Source of the DNA: CAZRXG01 sp964603985
GTDB taxonomy: Bacteria; Chloroflexota; Anaerolineae; Aggregatilineales; UBA3940
NCBI GenBank assembly: GCA_964603985.1
Contig: CAZRXG010000055.1
Coordinates: 1-21,797, forward strand
Length of the DNA: 21,797 nucleotides
Reading direction: 5' to 3'
The position numbers and the translations under genes were made by a program. Each line of letters opens with the position of its first letter. Position 1 is the stretch's first letter. Positions 8,754 to 15,151 of this stretch are shown piece by piece. The notes below the pieces were generated by a model. That model did not search any database and was not told the origin of the DNA. It saw only the letters and a program-made list of their open reading frames with translations.

Positions 8754-9872
8754 TCACACCAGCACCAGGTCTTCGCGGTGAATCACCTCATCCCCATAAG
8801 TATAACCCAGCCGCGCCTCGATCTGGTCAGAGCGCAGGCCGCGTATCTTGCGGACGCTGCGGGCGCTGTACTTGACCAGCCCGCGCAGCACTTCCTCGCC
8901 GTCCGGCCCGACGACGCTCACGATGACGCCGCGCTCGAATTCCCCTTCGACCTCTGTGATGCCGACCGGCAGCAGGCTGGCCTCGCCCCGGCGCAGGATC
9001 GCCGCCGCTCCCTGATCGACCCGCAGGACACCCTGCGGCGGCTCCGACAGCATCCAGCGCTTGCGGCTCTCCATGTGGGTGGCGGTCGGCTGGAACCACG
9101 TCCCGGTGGCCCGCCCATCCGGCCCGGCCAGGTCGAGCAGCACGTTAGGGCGCGACCCCTGGGCGATGACGACGGTCGTGCCGCTGCGCGCCGCAAGCTG
9201 CGCCGCCCGCAGCTTGGTCACCATGCCACCTGTCCCCTGTGACCCGGCTCCCCCGGCGCTGTTCCACAGGTCGTCGTCAATGGATTCGACCGTGCCGATC
9301 AACTGCGCGTCGGGGTCGGTGCGGGGGTCGGTGGTGAACAGGCCGGGCTGGTCGGTCAGCAGAGCGAGCAGGTCGGCATCGACCAAGTTAGCCACCAGCG
9401 CGGAGAGCGTGTCGTTGTCGCCGACCTTGATCTCGTCGGTGGCGGTGGTGTCGTTCTCGTTAACGATGGGCACCACGCGCTGGGCGAGCAGCGCGCCGAG
9501 CGTATCGCGGGCGTTGAGGTAGCGCTGCCGGTTGCGGAAGTCGCTGCTGGTCAGCAGAACCTGCGCCACGTGCAGCCCGAAGATGGCGAACAGGTCGGTG
9601 TAGATGTGCATCAGGTGCGGCTGGCCGATGGCGGCCAGCATCTGCTTGGCGGGGATGTTGCGTCCCAGGTCAGGCTCGTTGAGCAGCTCAAGCCCGGCTG
9701 CCATCGCGCCCGACGAGACGACGATCACCTCCACGCCGCGCTCGTACAGGGTCGCCACCTGCTGCGCGATCTCCAGCAGGCGGCGCGGCTGTAAGTGTGC
9801 TGTGCCCCCGGTCAGGGAGCTGGTTCCCAGCTTGACGACCAGTCGTTTGAACGACAACTCCGTATCCCCCAA
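8754..9872 (-). CDS. proB: Glutamate 5-kinase with C-terminal PUA domain
   Basis: ProB carries out step one of proline synthesis: ATP-dependent phosphorylation of glutamate, normally feedback-inhibited by proline. The 372-aa product has the amino-acid-kinase domain (about 8-260): RLVVKLGTSSLTGG (10-23), VVSSGAMAAG (51-60), VNENDTTATDEIKVGDNDTL (137-156) and GTGGMVTKLRAA (213-224). A PUA domain follows (about 281-355). The frame opens with TTG at 9872 and lacks a good ribosome site. A second TTG at 9857, giving MSFKRLVVKLG, also aligns well with known ProB starts. A promoter lies about 25-55 bases upstream. Its 3-prime end touches the kinase frame, and proA follows two genes later. Confidence 0.97.
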   Translation of the reverse strand: MGDTELSFKRLVVKLGTSSLTGGTAHLQPRRLLEIAQQVATLYERGVEVIVVSSGAMAAGLELLNEPDLGRNIPAKQMLAAIGQPHLMHIYTDLFAIFGLHVAQVLLTSSDFRNRQRYLNARDTLGALLAQRVVPIVNENDTTATDEIKVGDNDTLSALVANLVDADLLALLTDQPGLFTTDPRTDPDAQLIGTVESIDDDLWNSAGGAGSQGTGGMVTKLRAAQLAARSGTTVVIAQGSRPNVLLDLAGPDGRATGTWFQPTATHMESRKRWMLSEPPQGVLRVDQGAAAILRRGEASLLPVGITEVEGEFERGVIVSVVGPDGEEVLRGLVKYSARSVRKIRGLRSDQIEARLGYTYGDEVIHREDLVLV

Positions 9873-9898
9873 AAGAGCGGGCCAACCAATCTAACCGG

Positions 9899-9926
9899 AT
9901 TGTACACAAGGCCCCGTAACTCGCAA
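9899..9926 (-). promoter_or_regulatory. Predicted promoter of the proB-kinase-AKR-proA operon
   Basis: On the minus strand TTGCGA (9921-9926) is followed after 16 bases by TACAAT (9899-9904). Transcription would start around 9892, giving a leader of about 20 bases before the TTG start of proB. The -35 of the divergent small-protein promoter begins only 20 bp away, so the two promoters are back to back. Confidence 0.6.
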
Positions 9927-9946
9927 AAGAGAGCAATCGGGGGCGC

Positions 9947-9975
9947 TTGACTGTCCTCCCGGCTGCACCTACACT
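9947..9975 (+). promoter_or_regulatory. Promoter of small membrane gene copy A
   Basis: TTGACT (9947-9952), a 17-base spacer and TACACT (9970-9975) form a near-consensus sigma-70 promoter. A second extended -10-like element, TGGGATAAT (9983-9991), lies just downstream and is conserved in all three repeat units. The leader to ATG would be about 36 bases. Confidence 0.75.
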
Positions 9976-10017
9976 CCTGGCGTGGGATAATCACCTTTCA
10001 CACACGGGGGGGAACAC

Positions 10018-10308
10018 ATGGCTACCAGACTGCTCATCCAGGGCCGACTGCTGCTGCTGCCGCTGACCGTTCGCCTGGCGGCCCTGCAGGCCCGGCTCGA
10101 CGATCTTATGCTGCACGCGGAGGAGCTTCCGAAGAGAGAAGGGGGGAAAATGGTCGTACTTCCCGTCTGGGCCTTTATTGCGATCATCGTCGCCGTTATT
10201 CTCTTGTGTCTGCTGCCGGTCTGCGTGATCGTCATTCTCACGCTGCTTGGCCCGACCATCGGGAGCGAGTTCTCCAACATCATCGTGTGGCCTGAAGCGA
10301 CGCCGTAG
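10018..10308 (+). CDS. Small tandem membrane protein, copy A
   Basis: The 96-aa product has three parts: a Leu-rich amphipathic N-terminal stretch (LLLLPLTVRLAALQARLDDL, about 11-30), a charged Glu/Lys/Gly linker (about 34-44), and a long hydrophobic segment (about 46-78) followed by GPTIGSEFSNI. It is one of three adjacent paralogues and the most diverged in linker and tail. The tail ends VWPEATP because the codon that is TAC in copy B is TAG here, giving tandem stops TAG TGA. A GGGGGGG run precedes ATG by about 6 bases as a poor but purine-rich ribosome site. No function is recognised. The protein is probably inserted in the inner membrane with one or two helices. Confidence 0.82.
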   Translation: MATRLLIQGRLLLLPLTVRLAALQARLDDLMLHAEELPKREGGKMVVLPVWAFIAIIVAVILLCLLPVCVIVILTLLGPTIGSEFSNIIVWPEATP

Positions 10309-10350
10309 TGAGCATCGCAGGCCGCGCGATGTGATAAGCTCGTCGGCAGG

Positions 10351-10395
10351 ATGACACTACAGACCCGGCGGCGCTCGCCGGGGGCGCTTGACTGA
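10351..10395 (+). other. Relic of the IMPase gene start in repeat unit 1
   Basis: After a GTGATAAGCTCGTCGGC stretch shared with the live IMPase promoter, ATGACACTACAGACC matches the opening codons of that gene and runs to TGA after 14 residues (MTLQTRRRSPGALD). The first of the two ATG codons is lost (AGG). It is probably an untranslated duplication scar; its end overlaps the -35 of the next unit. Confidence 0.6.
10364..10382 (+). other. GC-rich hairpin between repeat units 1 and 2
   Basis: CCCGGCG (10364-10370) pairs perfectly with CGCCGGG (10376-10382) around a GCGCT loop. There is no T run after it, so it is a weak terminator candidate at best. It could partly insulate copy A from the copy B promoter that follows. 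Confidence 0.4.
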
Positions 10396-10416
10396 TCACC
10401 CGACTGCACCTACACT
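10388..10416 (+). promoter_or_regulatory. Promoter of small membrane gene copy B
   Basis: TTGACT (10388-10393), a 17-base spacer and TACACT (10411-10416) have the same hexamers and spacing as the copy A promoter. The downstream extended element reads TGGAATAAT here. Confidence 0.75.
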
Positions 10417-10462
10417 CTTAGCGTGGAATAATTACCCTTCACGCATGGGAGGAGAGGAACAC

Positions 10463-10756
10463 ATGACTACCAGACTGCTCACCCAGGGCCGACTGCTGCT
10501 GCTGCCGCTGACCGTTCGTCTGGCAGCCCTACAGACCCGGCTCGACGATCTTATGCTGCGCGCGGAGGAGCTTCCGGAGGGAGCAGGGGAGAAGAAGGGC
10601 GGGTTTCCCACCTGGGCCATCATCGTGATCATCGTCGCCGTCGTTCTCTTGTGCCTGCTGCCGATCTGTGTGATCGCCATTCTCACGCTGCTTGGCCCAT
10701 CCATCGGGAACGTGTTCTCCAACATCATCGAGGAAATTGAGGCAACGCCGTACTGA
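10463..10756 (+). CDS. Small tandem membrane protein, copy B
   Basis: This 97-aa paralogue of copies A and C has the N-terminal Leu-rich amphipathic stretch LLLLPLTVRLAALQTRLDDL, the linker EELPEGAGEKKGG (about 35-47), and a long hydrophobic region from about 50 to 80 that includes CLLPICVIAILTLLGP. It ends IGNVFSNIIEEIEATPY. I place the start at ATG 10463, which has AGGAG 8 bases upstream and matches the starts of the other copies; a longer opening at 10388 would begin inside the promoter -35. It is the full-length version of the family tail. The function is unknown. Confidence 0.85.
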   Translation: MTTRLLTQGRLLLLPLTVRLAALQTRLDDLMLRAEELPEGAGEKKGGFPTWAIIVIIVAVVLLCLLPICVIAILTLLGPSIGNVFSNIIEEIEATPY

Positions 10757-10792
10757 TTACCACACGCCACGCGACGTGATAAGCACACCGGC

Positions 10793-10828
10793 ATGATGAC
10801 ACTATCGACCACTCTTAGCGTGAGATAA
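10793..10828 (+). other. Relic of the IMPase gene start in repeat unit 2 (possible 11-codon upstream ORF)
   Basis: ATGATGACACTATCGACC encodes MMTLST, identical to the first six residues of the downstream IMPase-like protein. The frame then crosses the duplication joint into leader sequence and ends as MMTLSTTLSVR. It keeps the GTGATAAG element upstream, so it may be transcribed, and it lies in the leader of copy C. Translation is unproven. Confidence 0.6.
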
Positions 10829-10854
10829 CTACCTTTCACGCACGGGAGGAACAC

Positions 10855-11142
10855 ATGACTATCAGACTGCTTACCCAGAGCCGATTGTTGCTGCTGCCGC
10901 TGACCGTTCGTCTGGCAGCACTACAGACCCGGCTCGACGATCTTATGCTGCACGCGGAGGAGCTTCCGGAGGGAGCAGGGGAGAAAAAGGGTGGGCTTCC
11001 CACCTGGGCCATCATCGTGATCATCGTCGTCGCTGTCTTGTGCCTGGGGTCAATTTGCTTAATGTTATTCGCACCTGTTGTTCTCGCCCTGCTTGGCCCG
11101 GCCATCGGGAACGTGTTCTCCAACATCATCGAGGAATATTGA
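10855..11142 (+). CDS. Small tandem membrane protein, copy C
   Basis: This 95-aa paralogue is nearest the IMPase gene. The N-terminal half is almost identical to copy B (RLLLLPLTVRLAALQTRLDD, then EELPEGAGEKKGG). The hydrophobic part differs (VLCLGSICLMLFAPVVLALL) before GPAIGNVFSNIIEEY. One extra base in GAGGAATATTGAGG, against GAGGAAATTGAGG in copy B, shifts the frame and ends the protein at TGA; the old tail codons remain as noncoding sequence. GGGAGG lies 5-6 bases before ATG. The unit lacks the TTGACT/TACACT pair of copies A and B, so expression must rely on the GTGATAAG or TGAGATAAC elements or on readthrough. Confidence 0.82.
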   Translation: MTIRLLTQSRLLLLPLTVRLAALQTRLDDLMLHAEELPEGAGEKKGGLPTWAIIVIIVVAVLCLGSICLMLFAPVVLALLGPAIGNVFSNIIEEY

Positions 11143-11176
11143 GGCAACACCGCACTGATTGTCACACGCCGCGCGA

Positions 11177-11185
11177 TGTGATAAG
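11177..11185 (+). promoter_or_regulatory. Extended -10 element of the IMPase-ECH-hydrolase operon
   Basis: TGTGATAAG is a TG-N-(T/G)ATAAN extended -10 with GATAAG at 11180-11185. TTGTCA (11159-11164) is a weak -35 at a short 15-base spacing. The predicted start of transcription falls within a few bases of the ATG at 11195, and no ribosome site is visible, so the mRNA may be leaderless. Copies of this element occur in repeat units 1 and 2. Confidence 0.45.
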
Positions 11186-11194
11186 CTCGTCGGC

Positions 11195-12034
11195 ATGATG
11201 ACGCTATCGACACAAGAACTCAAGCAGACCCTCAAGTCCGCCGAAAGCATTGCGCGTTCGGCGGGCGCTTTGTTACGGGAGGCCCACCGGCAGCCGCGCC
11301 GGATCGAGCACAAAGGCACGGCGATCGACCTGATCACGCAGGCCGACCTCGCCTCCGAGAAGGCCATCGTCGACGCGCTGCGCGAGCAGTTCCCCGACTA
11401 CGCCATCCTGGCCGAAGAGGGAGGGGAGGTCGGCGGCGGGAACGGCTGCATCTGGATGGTCGATCCCCTGGACGGCACGACCAACTTCGCCCACGCTTTC
11501 CCGGTGTTTTCGGTGTCCATCGCGCTGCGCAGCGCCGAAGGCCCGCTGCTGGGGGTGGTGTACGATCCGCTGCGCGACGAGTGCTTCACGGCGGCGCGCG
11601 GCCAGGGCGCGGCTCTGAACGGCCAGCCCATCCGCCCGTCGTCTACCTCCGACCTGGAACAGGCGCTCGTGGCGACGGGCTTCCCCTACGACCGCCACAC
11701 CGCCGAGCAGAACAACGCCGAAGCCTTCGTCGTGTTCGTCCGGCGGACACAGGGCGTTCGGCGGGTGGGGTCGGCGGCGCTTGACCTGTGCTACGTGGCC
11801 TGCGGTCGGCTGGACGGCTTCTGGGAGATGCGCCTGAATCCCTGGGACGTGACGGCGGGCGCGCTGATCGTGCGCGAGGCCGGGGGGATGATCACCAATT
11901 ACGCGGGCGAGCCGGATCACGAGCTGGCGCTGAGCGGCAAACAGATCATCGCCAGCAACGGGCCGATCCACGACGCGATGGTCGCCACGCTGGGCGAGGT
12001 CTACGCGCGCCGAGGGGCGATTCCCGCAGTCTGA
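11195..12034 (+). CDS. Inositol monophosphatase family phosphatase
   Basis: This 279-aa Mg2+/Li+-sensitive phosphatase-fold protein hydrolyses myo-inositol phosphates or related sugar phosphates; family members also act on fructose 1,6-bisphosphate, NADP or histidinol phosphate. Metal-site motifs are present: DLITQAD (45-51), AEE (73-75, Glu75), WMVDPLDGTTNF (87-98) and NPWDVTAGALIVREAGG (215-231). The start is one of two adjacent ATG codons at 11195 and 11198; an upstream in-frame TTG would lie in the -35 region. There is no clear ribosome site, consistent with a near-leaderless message. Enoyl-CoA hydratase follows after 13 bp. Its first codons were copied into the upstream repeat array. Confidence 0.95.
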   Translation: MMTLSTQELKQTLKSAESIARSAGALLREAHRQPRRIEHKGTAIDLITQADLASEKAIVDALREQFPDYAILAEEGGEVGGGNGCIWMVDPLDGTTNFAHAFPVFSVSIALRSAEGPLLGVVYDPLRDECFTAARGQGAALNGQPIRPSSTSDLEQALVATGFPYDRHTAEQNNAEAFVVFVRRTQGVRRVGSAALDLCYVACGRLDGFWEMRLNPWDVTAGALIVREAGGMITNYAGEPDHELALSGKQIIASNGPIHDAMVATLGEVYARRGAIPAV

Positions 12035-12047
12035 AGGAGAAGCCACC

Positions 12048-12821
12048 ATGTCATATGAGTACATCATCACCGAGGTGCACGAGCGCGTCGGGCTGGTGCA
12101 GTTCAACCGTCCCAGGACGCTCAACACGCTCAACAGCGGCCTGATGTGCGAGGTCGGCGAGGCGCTGACGGCCTTCGACGCCGACCCCGGCATCGGCGCG
12201 ATGGTCATCACCGGCAGCAAGCGAGCCTTCGCGGTGGGGGCCGATATCAAGGAGATGTCGGAGGCGTCTGCGGCGGACATGCTTACCCAGGATCTCATCG
12301 AGGCGTGGGACGTGGTCGCCAGGATGCACAAGCCGGTCATCGCCGCCGTGTCGGGCTACGCGCTGGGCGGCGGCTGCGAGGCGGCGATGACGTGCGACCT
12401 GATCGTCGCCAGCGAGAGCGCGGTCTTCGGGCAGCCGGAGATCAACCTAGGCGTGATCCCCGGCGCGGGCGGCACGCAGCGCCTGACGCGGGCGGTCGGC
12501 AAGGCGCTGGCGATGGAGATCATCCTCAACGACCGGCGGCTGAGCGCCGAGGAAGCGCTCCGGTTCGGGCTGGTGAACCACGTCTACCCGGTCGAGACGT
12601 ACCTGGAGGAGGCGCTCAAGCTCGCCAACGAGATCGCCGCGCGCGCGCCGCTCGCGGTACGGCTGGCGAAGGAGTCGGTCAACAAGGCGTATGAGATGAC
12701 GCTGGCCGAGGGCCTGGAATGTGAGCGGCGCAACTTCTACTTCCTGTTCAGCACCGAGGACCAGAAGGAAGGCATGGACGCCTTCGCCAACAAGCGCCCC
12801 GCCGAGTGGAAGGGCCAGTAG
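12048..12821 (+). CDS. Enoyl-CoA hydratase/isomerase (crotonase) family protein
   Basis: This 257-aa crotonase-fold enzyme most likely hydrates trans-2-enoyl-CoA in beta-oxidation or short-chain acyl-CoA breakdown. The oxyanion-hole stretch AFAVGADIKEM (60-70) and GYALGGGCEAAMTCD (103-117) carry Glu111, and FGQPEINLGVIPGAGGTQRL (127-146) carries Glu131. Both catalytic glutamates of true hydratases are therefore present, unlike in many isomerase relatives. GAAGGAG lies 8 bases before ATG. It sits 13 bp after the IMPase gene and 65 bp before an alpha/beta hydrolase. No acyl-CoA dehydrogenase or thiolase is in view, so the pathway is undetermined. Confidence 0.96.
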   Translation: MSYEYIITEVHERVGLVQFNRPRTLNTLNSGLMCEVGEALTAFDADPGIGAMVITGSKRAFAVGADIKEMSEASAADMLTQDLIEAWDVVARMHKPVIAAVSGYALGGGCEAAMTCDLIVASESAVFGQPEINLGVIPGAGGTQRLTRAVGKALAMEIILNDRRLSAEEALRFGLVNHVYPVETYLEEALKLANEIAARAPLAVRLAKESVNKAYEMTLAEGLECERRNFYFLFSTEDQKEGMDAFANKRPAEWKGQ

Positions 12822-12886
12822 GCAGGCACGCGCGACAGGGGCGCAGGCCCACGTCTTACCTCACGCAGAGCAGACAAGGCTGAGAG

Positions 12887-13660
12887 ATGCCAACCGTCAG
12901 GCTGCAAAGTGGCCCAATCCATTACGCGGAGCACCTGACCCCGGAGTCGACCCTGCCGCCGCTGGTGCTGATTCACGGGGCGGGGGGGCAGTACGCCAAT
13001 TGGCCGCCCCAGGTGCGGCGGCTGAAGCGCGTCTCGACCTACGCGCCCGACCTGCCCGGACACGGCCAATCGGCGGGTGAAGGCCGCCGGACGATTCCGG
13101 CCTACACCGCCGACGTGATCGCCCTGCTCGACGCGCTGGGGCTGGAGCGGGCCATCGTGGGCGGGCACTCGATGGGTGGGGCCATCGCGCAGCAGCTCGC
13201 GCTGGACGCGCCGGAGCGCGTGGCGGGGCTGGTGCTGGTCGCGACGGGGGCGCGGCTGCGCGTCGCGCCGCAGATCCTCGACAACGTTCTGGGCGACTTC
13301 GAGGCGGTGCTGGACTTTATGGCCGCTTACGCCTTCGGGCCGACCGCCGACGACGACCTGAAACGCCTGGGGCGCAGGCTGATGCGGGAGGCCGCGCCGG
13401 AGGTGATGCTGGGCGACTATCTGGCCTGCGACGGGTTTGACATCAGGGAGCGGCTGGGCGAGATCGCCGCGCCGACGCTCGTGATCGGCGGGATGGCCGA
13501 CCAGATGACCCCGGTCAAGTTCGCCCGCTACCTGGCCGACGCGATTCCCGGTGCCGAGCTGGCCCTGATCGAGGACGCCGGGCACATGGCCATGAGCGAG
13601 TTCCCGGAGCGCGTCGCGGCGATCATCGCGGCGTGGCTGGAAAAGAGGCAACCGGCATAG
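12887..13660 (+). CDS. Alpha/beta-fold hydrolase
   Basis: The 257-aa single-domain hydrolase has the oxyanion motif LIHGAGG (28-34), PDLPGHGQS (54-62), the nucleophile elbow GGHSMGG with Ser95, acid Asp205 (IGGMADQMTP) and His233 (DAGHMAM). The triad is complete and there is no signal peptide, so it is a cytosolic esterase, lactonase or C-C hydrolase type enzyme with unknown substrate. The ribosome site is weak (AAGGCTGAGAG). It is probably the last gene of the IMPase-ECH transcript. A GC-rich hairpin follows it in the gap before the next gene. Confidence 0.94.
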   Translation: MPTVRLQSGPIHYAEHLTPESTLPPLVLIHGAGGQYANWPPQVRRLKRVSTYAPDLPGHGQSAGEGRRTIPAYTADVIALLDALGLERAIVGGHSMGGAIAQQLALDAPERVAGLVLVATGARLRVAPQILDNVLGDFEAVLDFMAAYAFGPTADDDLKRLGRRLMREAAPEVMLGDYLACDGFDIRERLGEIAAPTLVIGGMADQMTPVKFARYLADAIPGAELALIEDAGHMAMSEFPERVAAIIAAWLEKRQPA

Positions 13661-13726
13661 GCCCGCGTAAGAGTGTTGTTTCCCCCTGTCCCAGAACCCG
13701 GTGGGCGCTGTGGTGTTATTTCCTAC

Positions 13727-13743
13727 GGCGATCCCCGATCGCC
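13727..13743 (+). other. Perfect 7-bp hairpin between the hydrolase and transporter genes
   Basis: GGCGATC and GATCGCC flank a CCC loop. It lies in the 126-bp gap between two co-directional operons. No T run follows, so it may be a weak terminator or a leader structure of the symporter transcript. No convincing promoter was found in this gap. Confidence 0.35.
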
Positions 13744-13786
13744 CTTCGACCACCAACACACCTTGAGCCACAGGGAGCGAGTTGTT

Positions 13787-15151
13787 ATGTCAGAGCGTCT
13801 GCCCACCCGCACCAAGATCCTGTACGGCAGCGGCGACATCGGTTTCAGCCTGACCACGACCATCGTCGGGGCATTTCTGGCGATTTTCCTGACCGACGTG
13901 GTGGGCATCGCGGCGCGGACTGCCGCCATCGCGATCTTCGTCGGGAGCACGTGGGACTACATCAACGACCCAATCATGGGGCACATCTCCGACCGCACGC
14001 GGACGCGATGGGGACGCAGGCGGCCCTTTTTGCTGTTTGGGGCGCTGCCGTTCGCGCTGGCTTTCACCATGCTGTGGTGGCGGCCCCCCTGGGACAGCGA
14101 GCTTTTGCTGGCGATCTACTATGCCGGAGCCTACGTACTCTTTGATGCCGCCGCCACGCTGCTCTACATGCCCTACTTCGCGCTCACGCCTGAGCTGACC
14201 TCGAACTACGACGAGCGCACCTCGCTGACCTCGTACCGCATGTTCTTCTCGATCCTGGGCAGCCTGCTGGCCTTCACCATTCCCTGGCTGATCATCGACT
14301 CGTTCCGCCCCGAAAACGCCTCGCGGGTGCTGATCATGGGCGCGATTTTCGCCGTTGCCAGCGCGCTGCCGATGCTGGTGGTCTTCTTCGGCACGAAGGA
14401 GCGCGAGGAATACATGCACCAGGAGCGCCCCACCCTGCGGCAGTCGCTGCAGATGGCGTTCAAAAACAAGCCCTTCGTCTTCGGCCTGGTCATCTTCCTG
14501 ACGACATGGGTCTCGGTCATGATTCTCCAGGACTCGCTGGCCTACTTCATCAAGTACGTCGTGGAGCGCGAAGCGCAGAGCGAGCTGATCATGAGCGCGG
14601 TCTTTGTGACGGCCATCGTGTTCCTGCCGCTCTGGAACTGGGTTTCGCAGCGCTGGAGCAAGCGCTGGGCCTACATCTGCGGGATCGCGTTCTGGGCGGT
14701 GGTGCAGATGGTACTGATCACCGTGACCGCCGCGACCAGCTTGTGGGTGATCCTGCTGCTGTGCGTGCTGGCCGGGATCGGCGTGGCGGCGGCACACGTG
14801 CTGCCCTGGGCGATCCTGCCCGACGCCATCGAGTGGGGGGAGCTACAGACCGGCGAGCGGCACGAGGGCGTGTTTTACAGTCTGGTCACGCTGATGCGTA
14901 AGGCGGCGACCTCGCTGGCAATTCCGGCCACGCTGGCGCTGCTTGACTTCACCGGCTACGAAGGGCTGGCAGAGCAGCAGCCGGCCAGCGCGCTGCTGGG
15001 CCTGCGTATCGTGGTGGGGCCGATCCCGGCGGTGATGCTGTGCGTCGGCATCGTGTTCGCCTACCTGTATCCGCTGAGCCGGGAGGAGCACGCGGAGGTG
15101 GTCAGGAAGCTGGAAAGCAGGCGGGCCAGCGCACCACAGGAGATCAAATGA
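13787..15151 (+). CDS. GPH-family (MelB-like) sugar/cation symporter, MFS fold
   Basis: This 454-aa, about 12-TM transporter has the GPH hallmark near its N-terminus: KILYGSGDIGFSL (10-22), STWDYINDPIMGHISD (54-69) and the cytosolic loop RTRTRWGRRRPF (70-81). That pattern is typical of Na+/H+-coupled glycoside or glucuronide carriers. The second half contains LPWAILPDAIEWGE, near the conserved late loop of the family. ATG 13787 was chosen because MSERLPTRTKILYG is the normal family opening and AGGGAG precedes it; a longer frame upstream has no homologous look. Its TGA overlaps the next ATG by ATGA. The substrate is not predictable, and no glycosidase is adjacent. Confidence 0.93.
   Translation: MSERLPTRTKILYGSGDIGFSLTTTIVGAFLAIFLTDVVGIAARTAAIAIFVGSTWDYINDPIMGHISDRTRTRWGRRRPFLLFGALPFALAFTMLWWRPPWDSELLLAIYYAGAYVLFDAAATLLYMPYFALTPELTSNYDERTSLTSYRMFFSILGSLLAFTIPWLIIDSFRPENASRVLIMGAIFAVASALPMLVVFFGTKEREEYMHQERPTLRQSLQMAFKNKPFVFGLVIFLTTWVSVMILQDSLAYFIKYVVEREAQSELIMSAVFVTAIVFLPLWNWVSQRWSKRWAYICGIAFWAVVQMVLITVTAATSLWVILLLCVLAGIGVAAAHVLPWAILPDAIEWGELQTGERHEGVFYSLVTLMRKAATSLAIPATLALLDFTGYEGLAEQQPASALLGLRIVVGPIPAVMLCVGIVFAYLYPLSREEHAEVVRKLESRRASAPQEIK

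Larger units (their letters stand above)
9938..11211 (+). repeat. Three-copy tandem repeat: small membrane gene plus IMPase-gene 5-prime end
   Basis: Unit 1 runs about 9938-10378, unit 2 about 10379-10809 and unit 3 about 10810-11211. Units 1 and 2 both open with CGGGGGCGCTTGACTG. Each unit holds a leader, a 95-97-codon membrane-protein gene, a GTGATAAG element, and a version of the first codons of the IMPase-like gene (ATGACACTACAGAC, ATGATGACACTATCGAC and the live ATGATGACGCTATCGAC). Unit 3 lacks the first roughly 31 bases, including the -35. The units have diverged by scattered substitutions and short indels, so this is not an assembly duplicate. Confidence 0.9.

Noticed and set aside
9938..11211. 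Type I toxin-antitoxin array or CRISPR-like repeats
   Set aside because: The proteins are about 95 aa, larger than hok/ldr-type toxins, and no antisense promoter was evident. Units are about 400-440 bp with coding content, not short repeats with spacers.
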